This document shows, one piece after another, positions 16,936 to 25,550 of a stretch of 64,000 nt of DNA. The stretch comes from Streptomyces sp. GESEQ-4 (GTDB lineage Bacteria; Actinomycetota; Actinomycetes; Streptomycetales; Streptomycetaceae): NCBI RefSeq assembly GCF_017948455.1, contig NZ_JAFFSU010000001.1, positions 1-64,000 on the forward strand. The letters run 5' to 3'. The notes below the pieces were generated by a model that saw only the letters and a program-made list of their open reading frames with translations, was not told where the DNA came from and did no database searches. The translations under genes and the position numbers were made by a program. Position 1 is the stretch's first letter; each line of letters begins with the position of its first letter.

Positions 16936-17457
16936 CTACGAGCCTCCGCGCAGCCGAGGCGCCCGCGCCCCGGCGTCGACGGCCACCCCGTCCCGCTCCA
17001 CGTCGCCCGCCAACTGCCGCGCCCAGGCCACGACACCGGCGAGATCCATCCCGTGAGGCCGCGGCTCCCCGGAGCCCGACGCCCACTCCTCGACGGCCCC
17101 GGCCCCACGCCGCAGCAGCCGCACCCCGCCCGTGAGATTCCCGCGGGCCGTGTGGGTGAGCCCGACGGCGAGCTGGGCCAGCCCCCGCCACAGCGCGCGC
17201 TCCGACGCGGGACCCGATTTCCAGGCGTCCTCGAATACCTCGTGCGCATGGAACGGCTTCCCCGCATCCAGCAGCTCCTGCGCCTCGGCGACGGTCCGCG
17301 CCGGGCTGCGCACGACCCCCTCCGGCTGCCGCGCCACCCCTTCCGCGCCGTACGGCAACGGCCGCCCGAGCCCGTCCCGCGGCCGGGCATTACGTGCCCG
17401 CCCCTCATGATCCCGGTCCCGCGCCCCGACCGGTCCTCCCGAAGATGTACTGCCCAT
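16936..17457 (-). CDS. DUF309 family protein
   Basis: A 173-residue protein whose central part (FHAHEVFEDAW, then GLAQLAVGLTHTARGN and GGVRLLRRG) matches the helical DUF309 domain, a small putative metal-binding fold of unknown role. The N-terminal ~50 residues are low complexity. ATG 17457 with GAGG upstream is preferred over a GTG at 17496. It precedes cobF on the same strand by about 110 bases. Confidence 0.75.
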   Translation of the reverse strand: MGSTSSGGPVGARDRDHEGRARNARPRDGLGRPLPYGAEGVARQPEGVVRSPARTVAEAQELLDAGKPFHAHEVFEDAWKSGPASERALWRGLAQLAVGLTHTARGNLTGGVRLLRRGAGAVEEWASGSGEPRPHGMDLAGVVAWARQLAGDVERDGVAVDAGARAPRLRGGS

Positions 17458-17557
17458 ACCTCGATTCTGCCCCGCCCCATCCCCTTTCGGCGCCACCCCC
17501 GACGTGCGGTAAAGTTCTGTCTCGCGCGCTCACGCGGATCACCGCGAGACAGCGCAC

Positions 17558-17634
<77 letters not shown>

Positions 17635-17777
17635 GCTTTGATGCAGGTCGGAGGCCGTTCTCTCGTTTACGGGAGGGCGGCTTTTCGCGTGCCCGGAGGG
17701 CTGGTGGTCGCAGGCCGAATCTGGGGACGGCAAAGATCGCTACCGCTGAGCTCGAGGACTACGCGTGAAAATTGATG

Positions 17778-18443
17778 TTAGGGATGCGGTGTGAGGGGGG
17801 CTTCAGTGCTGTTGGCCCATGTGGTGTCGAATTGTTGGAGGGCGATGGCGTAGAGGAGGCCGGGTGCCCGTGCGTACAGGCAGGGCGAGTTCCGGCCGTG
17901 CGCGTTGTCGCTGTAGAAGGTGAGGTAGGCGGCCTTGTCGGTGGCGACGACGCGGCATGTGTGGGGGAGGTTGTAGCGGCGCAGTCGGATGCCGGGTTGT
18001 GTGTGAGCGGCTTGGGTGAGGTAGTCGATGTTGGCTCGGACCTGGCTTCTGAGGAGGTCAGGGGTGAAGCCCGGGTCGAAGTGAGCGACATTGTGGGAGC
18101 GGCGGTCGAGCCAGGAATCGTGGGGTGTGTCGGGGTCGGGGAGCAGGATCTGGACGGATGCGGGTGAGATGGTGCCCGACCACAGGGGAGCGAAGGCTTC
18201 GCGGGTGAGTATGTTGCCGCGTCCTGCCATGACTTTGACCCATTGGGCGCGGGCGAGGTCCTGGCGCATGGACTGCTCTGCGGAGGCTTGGCGGCGGTAG
18301 AGACGCTGGAGTCCCGTGCCGGTGAACCAGGAACAGGCGGCGGTGAGCCACCACAGAGGGCGTGCGGCGCGCAGGAGGCTGAGGGCGAGCAGGAGGGAGC
18401 TGGTGGCGAGGGAGCTGAGGATGCCGAGCAGGAAGACGTTCAT
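17778..18443 (-). CDS. Membrane-anchored DUF5919/PLD-like protein, third gene of the candidate defence operon
   Basis: A 221-residue protein with one or two N-terminal hydrophobic helices (about residues 4-24 and 28-41) and a soluble domain. That domain, with VQILLPDPDTP (97-107), a middle helix, VVATDKAAYLTFYSD and a final FDTTW, resembles DUF5919, a phospholipase D-like fold often attached to actinomycete regulators. No HKD catalytic motif is seen. It follows the nucleosidase gene by 59 bases on the same strand, with GGAG ten bases before the ATG. It may be a membrane effector or accessory sensor; this is inference. Confidence 0.68.
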   Translation of the reverse strand: MNVFLLGILSSLATSSLLLALSLLRAARPLWWLTAACSWFTGTGLQRLYRRQASAEQSMRQDLARAQWVKVMAGRGNILTREAFAPLWSGTISPASVQILLPDPDTPHDSWLDRRSHNVAHFDPGFTPDLLRSQVRANIDYLTQAAHTQPGIRLRRYNLPHTCRVVATDKAAYLTFYSDNAHGRNSPCLYARAPGLLYAIALQQFDTTWANSTEAPLTPHP

Positions 18444-18502
18444 GCTGGGGCTCCGGTGGTGGGAGGTCTCCTTGGGCTGTGCCGGCGCTCGGAGCTGGGT
18501 CT

Positions 18503-19396
18503 TCAGAAGTAGGGGAGCAGTCGGCTGAGGACGTGGGCGGCGTTGCGTGCGGCAAGTTCGTGGTGGCTGTGGCCCTTGTGTTCGTCTGCGTTGTCGGATA
18601 CGCCGCGGATGACGATCCAGCCGGGGTTGGTTGTGCCGTGGACGGAGTTTTCCTGCCAGTACTGGCTGAGGCCGCCGGCTTCCATGTCGACGGCGAGGAC
18701 TTTTTCGTGGTACGTGGTGAGGTAGGTGCGGATGTCGCTGGCCCGGTCGGCGATGACGGCTTCGCCGGACCCGATGACTCCGGGGTAGACCTCGTACTGG
18801 TCGCCTGCGTGAGCGGTCATTTGGCCGTTGATGCGAGCCGGTGTCCCGTGGTCGGTGAAGTAGGCGTTCACGGCGTGGACGATGTGCGCCGGCGCTTGTC
18901 GGTGTTCTCCGCGGCGGCTGGTGTCTTGAGGATTGATCTTGCGGTTTTCGTAGTAGACGACGTCGGTGGAGACGATGACGTTGCCGATTCGGGCGTGGTC
19001 ATCATGGATGCCTCCGGCGATGCCGACGAGGGCCCACAGACGGGGTTTGTAGTGGCGGCGTAGGTTTTCCAGGGCGGCCATGGTGGATCGCTGGCCCTGG
19101 CTTTGGGTCTGCGTGGCCACGATGCGCAACGTGGCGTCCGAGACGGTGCGTTCGCCCTCGTAGAAGTAGAGGCCGCTGGGTGTCTTGTGGCGGTGGAGTT
19201 TTAACGCGTCGATGACGGAACGGAGTTCCTCACTGAGGATGGTGACGATCCCGAGGTCCCACGGGATGCCTGCTTCGGTGGTGGGCTCGGCCGAGGGCAG
19301 AGGGGCGGTAGTGGAGGCTTGCGCCTTCTCTCCGATGGCGATGGTGCTGAAGGTGTTGTTGTTGCCGCGGCTGATGATGCCTTTGTTGATGGTCAT
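18503..19396 (-). CDS. MTAN/PNP-superfamily nucleosidase with N-terminal amyloid-like motif (putative effector)
   Basis: A 297-residue protein. Residues 44-297 form an MTAN/PNP-type nucleosidase: VGIAGGI (124-130), VDMEAGG (236-242, catalytic Glu239) and GVSDNAD (265-271). Stand-alone MTANs are about 230 residues; the extra N-terminus starts with a Gly/Asn-rich motif (residues 2-27, GIISRGNNNTFS) that repeats the end of the upstream protein. PNP-superfamily domains are known immune effectors, some depurinating ATP. The start overlaps the upstream stop (ATGA), with GGAG eight bases before it. Role as a motif-triggered effector is inference. Confidence 0.85.
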   Translation of the reverse strand: MTINKGIISRGNNNTFSTIAIGEKAQASTTAPLPSAEPTTEAGIPWDLGIVTILSEELRSVIDALKLHRHKTPSGLYFYEGERTVSDATLRIVATQTQSQGQRSTMAALENLRRHYKPRLWALVGIAGGIHDDHARIGNVIVSTDVVYYENRKINPQDTSRRGEHRQAPAHIVHAVNAYFTDHGTPARINGQMTAHAGDQYEVYPGVIGSGEAVIADRASDIRTYLTTYHEKVLAVDMEAGGLSQYWQENSVHGTTNPGWIVIRGVSDNADEHKGHSHHELAARNAAHVLSRLLPYF

Positions 19397-21126
19397 GTGG
19401 CTGCTCCGTTGTCGGCCTGTGCGGGCTGGTTCGCGGAGACGTTGACCTGAGCTGCGTCTCCTACGGCATTGTTGGTGAAGCTGTTGTTGTCGCCGAAGTT
19501 GAAAATTCCGCTGTTGATTATCTTGAGTGCGCGGTCGTTGAAGCCGGACGTATCGACGCCCCTGTCCTGGAGGAAGTCGCTGGCCGCGCTGAGAAGGCGC
19601 TGCTCTATGGTTTTCATGCGTCCGAGGATGTCGCTCTTTTCCAGTTGGACCTTGGTCCAGGTCTGGGACGACTCCTCCCGTATGCTCACGCGGCTGCCGA
19701 TGAGGATGTTGCGGATCCGGGTCCTGGTGAGGTCCCGGGGCAGGACGGCGGCCTTGGCCACCCTGTAGAGGTATCGCAAGACCCGCCATGAGTACTGGAT
19801 GTCGGTGGGGAGCGCGCCCAGTTCGTTGAAAGCTGCCCAGATGACGGCCGCAGCACCGTGGTGGCCGAACTCTTCACCCCGCTGGAATGAGCGCGGTGTG
19901 TGGGCGAGTACGCATGCTGCCGTGGACAGGCTCAGGGTGCGTCCCTGCAGGCTGACGTGCAGCAGGACGGTCGCGACGAATTCGGACCCGTCGGCGGGTG
20001 TGATGATTTCGAGGAAGTGGTGCTGCTTCGATTCCGGCGTGTCGATGATGGAGCGCAGGTCGCTGCGGGTGAAGTGGTGTGGAAGGAGCGACCGGTCGAC
20101 GGCGACATCGGTCTCGGCGACGTAAACACGGTCCCGGACCTCGGCAGGCAGCCGGACGTCGCGGCTGTCGGCGTTCAGCGGCAGAACGGCTTCGCGTAAG
20201 TATTCGACGAGTTCGTGTGCCTTGAAGGGTGGCACCGCGTGCTCACGCTCGTGCAGCGGTTCGTCGTCGGACTCGGCCCGCAGCAGTTGGATGCTCATCG
20301 GCGGGTTCCACTGGTAGACGAGTTCGCCCGCTCCGATGAACGGCGATTCGTCACCGAAGAGCGTGAACTTGGTGAGGTCGTCGTCCTCGTCGTCGCTGTG
20401 TCGGGTTCGGCGGTACACGGCGCACATGTGGTGCTGCTGGCGGTCGGCTGCCCGCTGGCGGCCGGACAGGCGGGAGGGGCGCAGGGCAGGTGTGCGCAGT
20501 ATGCGGTTGAGGATCAACTGGCGTGTGGCGCCGACAGCCAGGTAGACGAGTGTGAGCGCCGCCGTCAGCAGGAGCGCCGCCAGTGCCTGCCGGGGATAGA
20601 GGAGGCCGATGGCCAGGATGGTCAGGGCCAGCCACAGTGCGGCCGTGGTGACGCGTTTGACTACGCGTGCTTTGGGCGTGGTGACGCGCGGGAGGAGAAA
20701 CCTGAGGAGATAGCGATGAGCTCGTAAGGGATCCGGGATGCGACGTCGGGACCTGCCGGCCGCCATCGACTGGCTGTCGACGCCTCGCAGTATTACGGCC
20801 AGACGCAGCAGCAACAGGAGACCGAAACCGCTGGCAATGAGGATGGCCGCAGGAACGCTTCCGGTGAACAGGGGACCGGCTATCGCGGCGATGACCGTGG
20901 TACGGGCGAGGGCTCTGAGCGTGGCAGCACGCCATGCGTGCTGCATGACCGGGACAATGTCGAAGCCGTGGGAAGGGGCGACCCTGCGGTGCGGCGCGGT
21001 GCAGACCTCGTCGATCACAAGGTCACGGAAACGTTCGTCCACGTACACGCCGGCACACAGATGACGGGTGGCGGCCGTGGGTTCGAGCGTTGTCTCCTGT
21101 GCTGGTGGCGCGTCGGACGTGGTCAT
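19393..21126 (-). CDS. Four-helix membrane protein ending in an amyloid-like motif (putative sensor)
   Basis: A 577-residue protein of unknown family. Two hydrophobic hairpins lie at about residues 73-112 and 160-200. A large, probably cytosolic region follows (SPFIGAGELVYQW near 251-263; a hydrophobic VIWAAFNELGA stretch near 419; a helical stretch near 470-520). Residues 525-553 are a Gly/Asn-rich motif (SGIFNFGDNNSF) closely resembling the start of the nucleosidase encoded next. This is the expected place for a bacterial amyloid signalling motif on a sensor. No NB-ARC/STAND NTPase motif is visible, unlike typical NLR partners. It is the first gene of the operon, 23 bases from the inverted repeat. 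Confidence 0.75.
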   Translation of the reverse strand: MTTSDAPPAQETTLEPTAATRHLCAGVYVDERFRDLVIDEVCTAPHRRVAPSHGFDIVPVMQHAWRAATLRALARTTVIAAIAGPLFTGSVPAAILIASGFGLLLLLRLAVILRGVDSQSMAAGRSRRRIPDPLRAHRYLLRFLLPRVTTPKARVVKRVTTAALWLALTILAIGLLYPRQALAALLLTAALTLVYLAVGATRQLILNRILRTPALRPSRLSGRQRAADRQQHHMCAVYRRTRHSDDEDDDLTKFTLFGDESPFIGAGELVYQWNPPMSIQLLRAESDDEPLHEREHAVPPFKAHELVEYLREAVLPLNADSRDVRLPAEVRDRVYVAETDVAVDRSLLPHHFTRSDLRSIIDTPESKQHHFLEIITPADGSEFVATVLLHVSLQGRTLSLSTAACVLAHTPRSFQRGEEFGHHGAAAVIWAAFNELGALPTDIQYSWRVLRYLYRVAKAAVLPRDLTRTRIRNILIGSRVSIREESSQTWTKVQLEKSDILGRMKTIEQRLLSAASDFLQDRGVDTSGFNDRALKIINSGIFNFGDNNSFTNNAVGDAAQVNVSANQPAQADNGAAT

Positions 21127-21148
21127 GTCCTACCCCCGGCTTCTACAG

Positions 21149-21169
21149 TTATGGTTGCTGTGACCATAA
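21149..21169. promoter_or_regulatory. Perfect 7-7-7 inverted repeat, probable operator of the NrtR-like regulator
   Basis: TTATGGT (21149-21155) and ACCATAA (21163-21169) are exact inverted copies separated by seven bases. The 21-bp site lies between the divergent membrane-protein gene (start 21126) and the NrtR-like gene (start 21191), so one bound protein could repress both. NrtR proteins are known to bind palindromes of about this size. Match to an NrtR consensus is not claimed. Confidence 0.65.
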
Positions 21170-21190
21170 GTGTCGGCGGAGTTTAAGTCA

Positions 21191-21940
21191 ATGAGACCTT
21201 TAGGGGTGCGGGTGGACGACTGGCTGAAAGACTCAGACGAGGTCGGACCCTCCTGGCTGACCGTGGATCTCGCGATCTTCACCCTCAGAGACGACCAGCT
21301 GATGGTCCTCTTGGTCGAGCGCGGCCTGGAGCCCTTCCAGGGCATGCCCGCCATGCCCGGAGGATACGTACAGAAGAACGAAACTCTGCGTGACGGCGCC
21401 CTGCGCGAGCTGGCGGAAGAGGCCGGCATCGACGGCAGCCGCCTGCACCTGGAGCAACTCGGCGCCTACGCGGACCCAGGACGGGACCCACGGGGCAGAG
21501 TGGTGACGGTCGCTTACCTCGCACTGGGGCCGAACTTGCCGGCCCCCGTCGGAGGGACCGACGCCGCACGTGCTTTCTGGGCCCCCGTGGCGCGCCTGGA
21601 GGATGGCACGCTCGGCTTGGCGTTCGACCATCAGGCCATCCTGGAGGAGGCCCTGGAAGAGATTCGCCGGAAGATCGAGTACACCGCTGCGGCCACCGCC
21701 TTCTGCGGGGAGACGTTCACGCTCAGAGACCTGCGCACGGTGTATCAAGTGATTTGGGGCCAGCAATTGGATCCGAGCAACTTCCGCCGCAAGGTGCTCA
21801 ACACCACGGGATTCGTGCAGCCCACGGGAGATCAGTGGCTGCCCCCCATCGGCCGTCCAGCCGCCCTCTACCGCCGTGGACAGGCATGGCTGCTCAATCC
21901 GCCCCTGTTGCGTGCCGCAACCTTCGGTCAACGAGACTGA
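21191..21940 (+). CDS. NrtR-like Nudix/winged-helix regulator
   Basis: A 249-residue protein with a Nudix domain (about 20-150) and a C-terminal winged helix-turn-helix (about 165-235), the NrtR layout. NrtR proteins repress NAD-synthesis genes and respond to ADP-ribose or related metabolites. Here the Nudix box is complete (G58, E64, R72, E73, E76, E77, G79), so hydrolysis is possible. ATG 21191 with GGAG upstream is preferred over a GTG at 21170 that would sit on the operator. No NAD-synthesis genes are near. It is divergent from the candidate defence operon, suggesting control by NAD breakdown products. Confidence 0.85.
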   Translation: MRPLGVRVDDWLKDSDEVGPSWLTVDLAIFTLRDDQLMVLLVERGLEPFQGMPAMPGGYVQKNETLRDGALRELAEEAGIDGSRLHLEQLGAYADPGRDPRGRVVTVAYLALGPNLPAPVGGTDAARAFWAPVARLEDGTLGLAFDHQAILEEALEEIRRKIEYTAAATAFCGETFTLRDLRTVYQVIWGQQLDPSNFRRKVLNTTGFVQPTGDQWLPPIGRPAALYRRGQAWLLNPPLLRAATFGQRD

Positions 21941-22113
21941 GGCCGCTCCGGTCGCGAAGGCGGCCAGACGCCAGTCAGTCGCGAGCTTGGCCAGCGTTCG
22001 ACAGAAGCCCCATCTCTCGACGATGCGCTGACCGAGATGGGACTACTGATCTCTTCGGGGTGTTGTCGGGGGTGACGTGTGCTGATCCCTGCGGTAGACC
22101 GGTGGTAAGTGGT

Positions 22114-22575
22114 ATGCGCAGGGTGGCGGGCTGACCGCAGAGCGGCGGCGGTTTCGGGAGCGGATCCGGTAGGGGGCGGGTGAGCGGTTCGCTCGTGGTG
22201 AGAAGAACGTGGTGATCGCGAAGGATCCGCGGGTCAGTGAGCGGTCGGTGGAGCGCTGGCGGCGGGCTTGGCGGCGGGGCGGGATGGATGCCCTGGCCTC
22301 TGCGGGGCCGCCGAAACTGCCCAAGCTCTCCGATGGTCAGTTCGCCGAGTTGGAGAAGGAGTTGGCGCGCGGGCCGGCCGTGCATGGCTGGAAGGACCAG
22401 CGGTGGACCGTGGCGCGGATCAGAGCGGTGATCGCCTTCAAGTTCCAGGTCGCCTGCTCGATGGTGGCGGTGTGGCGGAAGAAGGATGTGTGGCCGCAGG
22501 TGGAATGACTGCGGCGGCGCTGGGGGCTTACCTGGTCTTCGAGGACGAGGCCGGGTTTGCGATGAGGGCCCTGTT
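22114..22575 (+). pseudogene. IS630-family transposase remnant
   Basis: The helix-turn-helix part of an IS630-type transposase is clear (DPRVSERSVERWRRAWRRGG, then PKLSDGQFAELE and WKDQRWTVARI). An in-frame TAG stands at 22170-22172 before it; the segment between VAVWR and KKDVWPQVE is missing compared with full elements I know; and the first catalytic block (YLVFEDEAGF) is in another frame before similarity ends near 22575. The element is dead. Exact ends and terminal repeats were not found. Confidence 0.75.
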
Positions 22576-24004
22576 GTCGTACGACGAGAACTCTCTTTTG
22601 TTGTGCAGCGATCTGCGGCGCGCGCGCCTCCCAGAAGGTCATGGGTTCGTTCAGCAGGGTGCCGTCCCCGTCCGCGAGACGTCCGCGCAATCCCTCCGGC
22701 TCCACCCCTTCGACCAGGACGAACCGGTAGAACGTGCGGTTGTTGCCCGGGGCCGGCTCCGCGAACTACGCCAGGTCGCCCGGGTCGAGCCCGGCCGTCG
22801 GACTGGGTGCCTCACCCGCATGCCCGCCCCTCGGCGTGGACAGTAGCTCCCGGCCCCGCTCCGGGGTCAGCAGTGGCCCGAGCACGGGGTCGGCCACCCA
22901 CCCCAGGGGCGCCAGGTGGTCCGGTCCCAGCGGCTCCCACAGGGGCAGAGCACTTATCAGTGTCCGCCATGCCTCGTCGGTGTCTCCCCACCGCGCAAGC
23001 TCCCGCGCCCGCTCGACCGCTTCCCCGAACGGTCCGGCCGCCGTGTACCGGTACGTTCCGTCCCTCACCTGGTCCAGCGTCGCGTAAGCCAGTGACACCA
23101 GGTCGTCGTCGGCGCCCCGCAGATGGAACGTCAGCGTGGAGTCGTCCCGGTACGAGTGCGTCGCGTGCTCGGCGACCAGCGGTGGCAGCAGCTCGGGAGC
23201 GTACTGCGGATCCGTCACCATGCCGTCGAAATACACCATGTAGGTCTGTCCGAGCAGGCGGCGGATCTGGTCGCGCAGCCCGGCGGCCCGCGGTCTGCCG
23301 AACTCCCTGGCCTCGTCCAGCGTCTTTGCGGCCCGTTCCCAGCCACCGCGCAGCGCCTCCAGCCGGGTCGCGTCCACCTGAGCGTCCAGCTTTCGCGTCG
23401 TGTCGTTGGCGAACACCGGCTCCCCGTCGCTCGGATGCGCCTGCAGGCTGTGGAACTCCCGGTACATGTCCCGCATGAACTCAAGGAAGTTCGCGTGCCG
23501 CTCGGGTGGCGCGGCCCGCCAGCTCGCCCACGTGTAGACGGCCCACTCACCGTCCCCGTCCACGTCCTCGGGATCCATGAGCACGTGGGTGATGTCGGAC
23601 TCGACGTCGAGCTGCAGCCCGCGACGCCAGATGTCCACCTCCCGCCGCTCCTCGGGCCCAGCGTCGTCGTCCAGGTACTCCTCGAACATGTCCGCGAGTC
23701 CCGACTCGTTGTTGTGTCAGCGCGCATCCTCGGTCCCCGCCAGCAGCCACACGAACCCGCCTGCGTGCCGCCACCCGTCGCTGACCTTGAGGAACTCCCG
23801 GTACGACGGGGGCATCCGACAGCCGAGGCGCCGTTCCATGGCTGCGATCCGCTCCGCGGATGCGGGCGGGAACCCCAGCCACCTTGTCCGCCGCGCGGTC
23901 TCGTCGTCCTCGCTCTGTGTCTTGTTGTCCGGCAGGGAATCCGCCCACTCCCCGCTCCACCTGAGCAGGAAGGACCGCCAGTCGAATGCCGTGGTCTCCG
24001 TCAT
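22575..24004 (-). pseudogene. SMI1/KNR4-family gene broken by two in-frame stops and an IS remnant
   Basis: From ATG 24004 one frame runs to about 22575. The first part (WLGFPPASAERIAAMERRLG, then MPPSYREFLKVSDG) is a SMI1/KNR4 domain, a fold common among immunity proteins of polymorphic toxins. A TGA at 23717-23719 and a TAG at 22766-22768 interrupt it, yet protein-like sequence in the same frame continues after each (FEEYLDDD, then NNRTFYRFVLVEGVEPEG). Both could come from TGG Trp codons by one G-to-A change. The 3' end meets the IS630 remnant. Confidence 0.72.
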
Positions 24005-24377
24005 GCGCCCGATGGTGTCACCCGCCACTGACAGTGCTCCGCTGCTTGCTGCGGCCAACGGGACTCTCGCACGCGCCCGGCACGGCTGGTTGTGCCGGCA
24101 TGCGTGCCCCAGTGCACGGGCGAGGATCGCTATCTCGTAGCGCACGATCTGCCCATGCCGGAAGCGGTAGAGCCGACGGTGGTCGCTCACGTCGAAGCGG
24201 TTCTCGAAGCCGTCCGCGAAGGACCGAGGGCGCCCGTCCAGTGCGGTGGCCACGAAGAGGGTTACTGGCTGAGACGTGCGGGTTGCGCGGCCGGCCTCGC
24301 CAGGGCCATGTCGCTCACGATTGAAGTCGGATCCCGCGACGCTGCTGGGTGGCGGTTCGCGCGCCGCCCAGTGCGCA
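24005..24377. other. Gap without a supported gene
   Basis: About 370 bases between the SMI1/KNR4 pseudogene and the next fragment. Open frames exist on both strands but none shows a recognisable domain or convincing start. It is probably decayed DNA of the accessory region. Confidence 0.4.
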
Positions 24378-24629
24378 TCAATCTTCGTCGGCCGCGGGGT
24401 CGTATCCCGTGCCCTCGTCGCTGGTGTCGGAGTCGGCGTCGGTTGCCAGCGTGATGACGCCGTGAGCGTCGAAGTGCTCGGCGATACGCTTCAACATCGG
24501 AGCGGTGTAATCGGGGACGTCGAAGCCCGCTGCCAGGACGTCGCCGTCGTACACGGCGCGCAGCAATTCCTCCGGTGCGCCGTCGATGAGACCAAGCTCG
24601 TGGAGGCGGCGGGCGGCGGTGGCGACTGG
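24378..24629 (-). pseudogene. C-terminal fragment of an unrecognised protein
   Basis: About 83 codons open from a stop at 24630 and read as protein (LHELGLIDGAPEELLRAVYD, then a DAHGVI segment and an acidic tail ending AADED). There is no good start: a TTG at 24566 has a purine-rich stretch one base away only. It resembles the end of a longer gene whose 5' part is lost. Family not recognised. Confidence 0.4.
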
Positions 24630-24854
24630 TCACGTGAAACCGCGCAACATGCGATTCGCTTCGTAGCCGCCGAGTTTGTAGACGGTCTCCCGGTCGGCGA
24701 AGCCGTTGTTGCGGCCGGCGTGGAGCAGCACTGGCCCTTGTCCGGTTGTCACCGGCTGGGTTCGTCGTGGAGGATCAACGGCGTTTGCGGCGCACGGAAC
24801 CGCTGTGCGCGGTGGGGGCGCGAGGGGGCGACGATCTTTTCCGTACTCGTCAAT

Positions 24855-25550
24855 GTGCTGGTCGGTCTGGTGACCAGTCTCATCGGTGGTGGGTGCGTCT
24901 GGCTCTGGGAGCGCGGCAAGCGTGCCCGCGTGTTGCGGCGCAAGGCGGACTTCTTCGGCCTTGTTCCGGGGGAGACCTGTTTCATCGTCATCGGCAACAA
25001 GCACGGCGTGCGGGGAGTCGCGACGCACAAAGAGATTCGAGCCATGATCGAGCTGGCGACCCTGGCCGGCCAGCTCGGCTGTGGCGTGGCCACCGAATCC
25101 GTCGACGACTTCCGTGGCAGTAACGACGACCGCACGGAGTTCTGCATCGGCGGTCCGCTCGGCGAGGCCAACCTCCGTACGGGCGGCCACCTCGCGGCCC
25201 ATGTGCCCGGCGTCAGCATCCTGCCGTACGGTCCGGGGCCTGAGTCGGTGGCGTTCGTCGTCGGCGGCAGGCGCTACCTCTTCCGGAAGAGCGAAGTGGA
25301 GTATGCGCTGGTGGCCAAGTTCATGCCGCCCCAGGCGACTCGCCCAGTCGTGCTGGTCTGCGGCCAGAGCTCCCTGGCGAACCAGGCCGCGATCCACTTT
25401 CTCAAAAGGAATCACCGCCAAGTGGCCGACACCATCGACTCGGTCGACCGCTATTGCCTGCTGATCAAGGTCGCGGATATCGGTACTTACGGCTTCCAGG
25501 GCGCGAGCCTCGAACGCGACGTGACTGGTGACGCGTTCACCGTGTCCTGA
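24855..25550 (+). CDS. Membrane-anchored hypothetical protein of a Streptomyces family
   Basis: About 231 residues. A hydrophobic helix at the start (VLVGLVTSLIGGGCVWLW) is followed by a basic stretch and a soluble alpha/beta domain: FFGLVPGETCFIVIGNKHG, DDRTEFCIGGP, GGHLAAHVPGV, then VVLVCGQSSLANQAAIHFLK, which looks like a nucleotide-binding Rossmann-type strand-loop-helix. I recall similar proteins in many streptomycetes without assigned function. The GTG at 24855 is a guess; the frame is open further upstream with no clear ribosome binding site, so the true start may be near 24831 or lost. Confidence 0.65.
   Translation: MLVGLVTSLIGGGCVWLWERGKRARVLRRKADFFGLVPGETCFIVIGNKHGVRGVATHKEIRAMIELATLAGQLGCGVATESVDDFRGSNDDRTEFCIGGPLGEANLRTGGHLAAHVPGVSILPYGPGPESVAFVVGGRRYLFRKSEVEYALVAKFMPPQATRPVVLVCGQSSLANQAAIHFLKRNHRQVADTIDSVDRYCLLIKVADIGTYGFQGASLERDVTGDAFTVS

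Noticed and set aside
18503..19396. Plain housekeeping MTA/SAH nucleosidase
   Set aside because: The family domain is there, but the added N-terminal motif shared with the preceding membrane protein and the operon context do not fit a metabolic MTAN.
22114..22575. Active IS630 element
   Set aside because: In-frame stop, internal deletion, frameshift and missing 3' half; no terminal inverted repeats seen.
24092..24454. Plus-strand ORF upstream of the orphan membrane protein
   Set aside because: No recognisable domain, no good ribosome site, and Arg-rich shadow composition in its second half.
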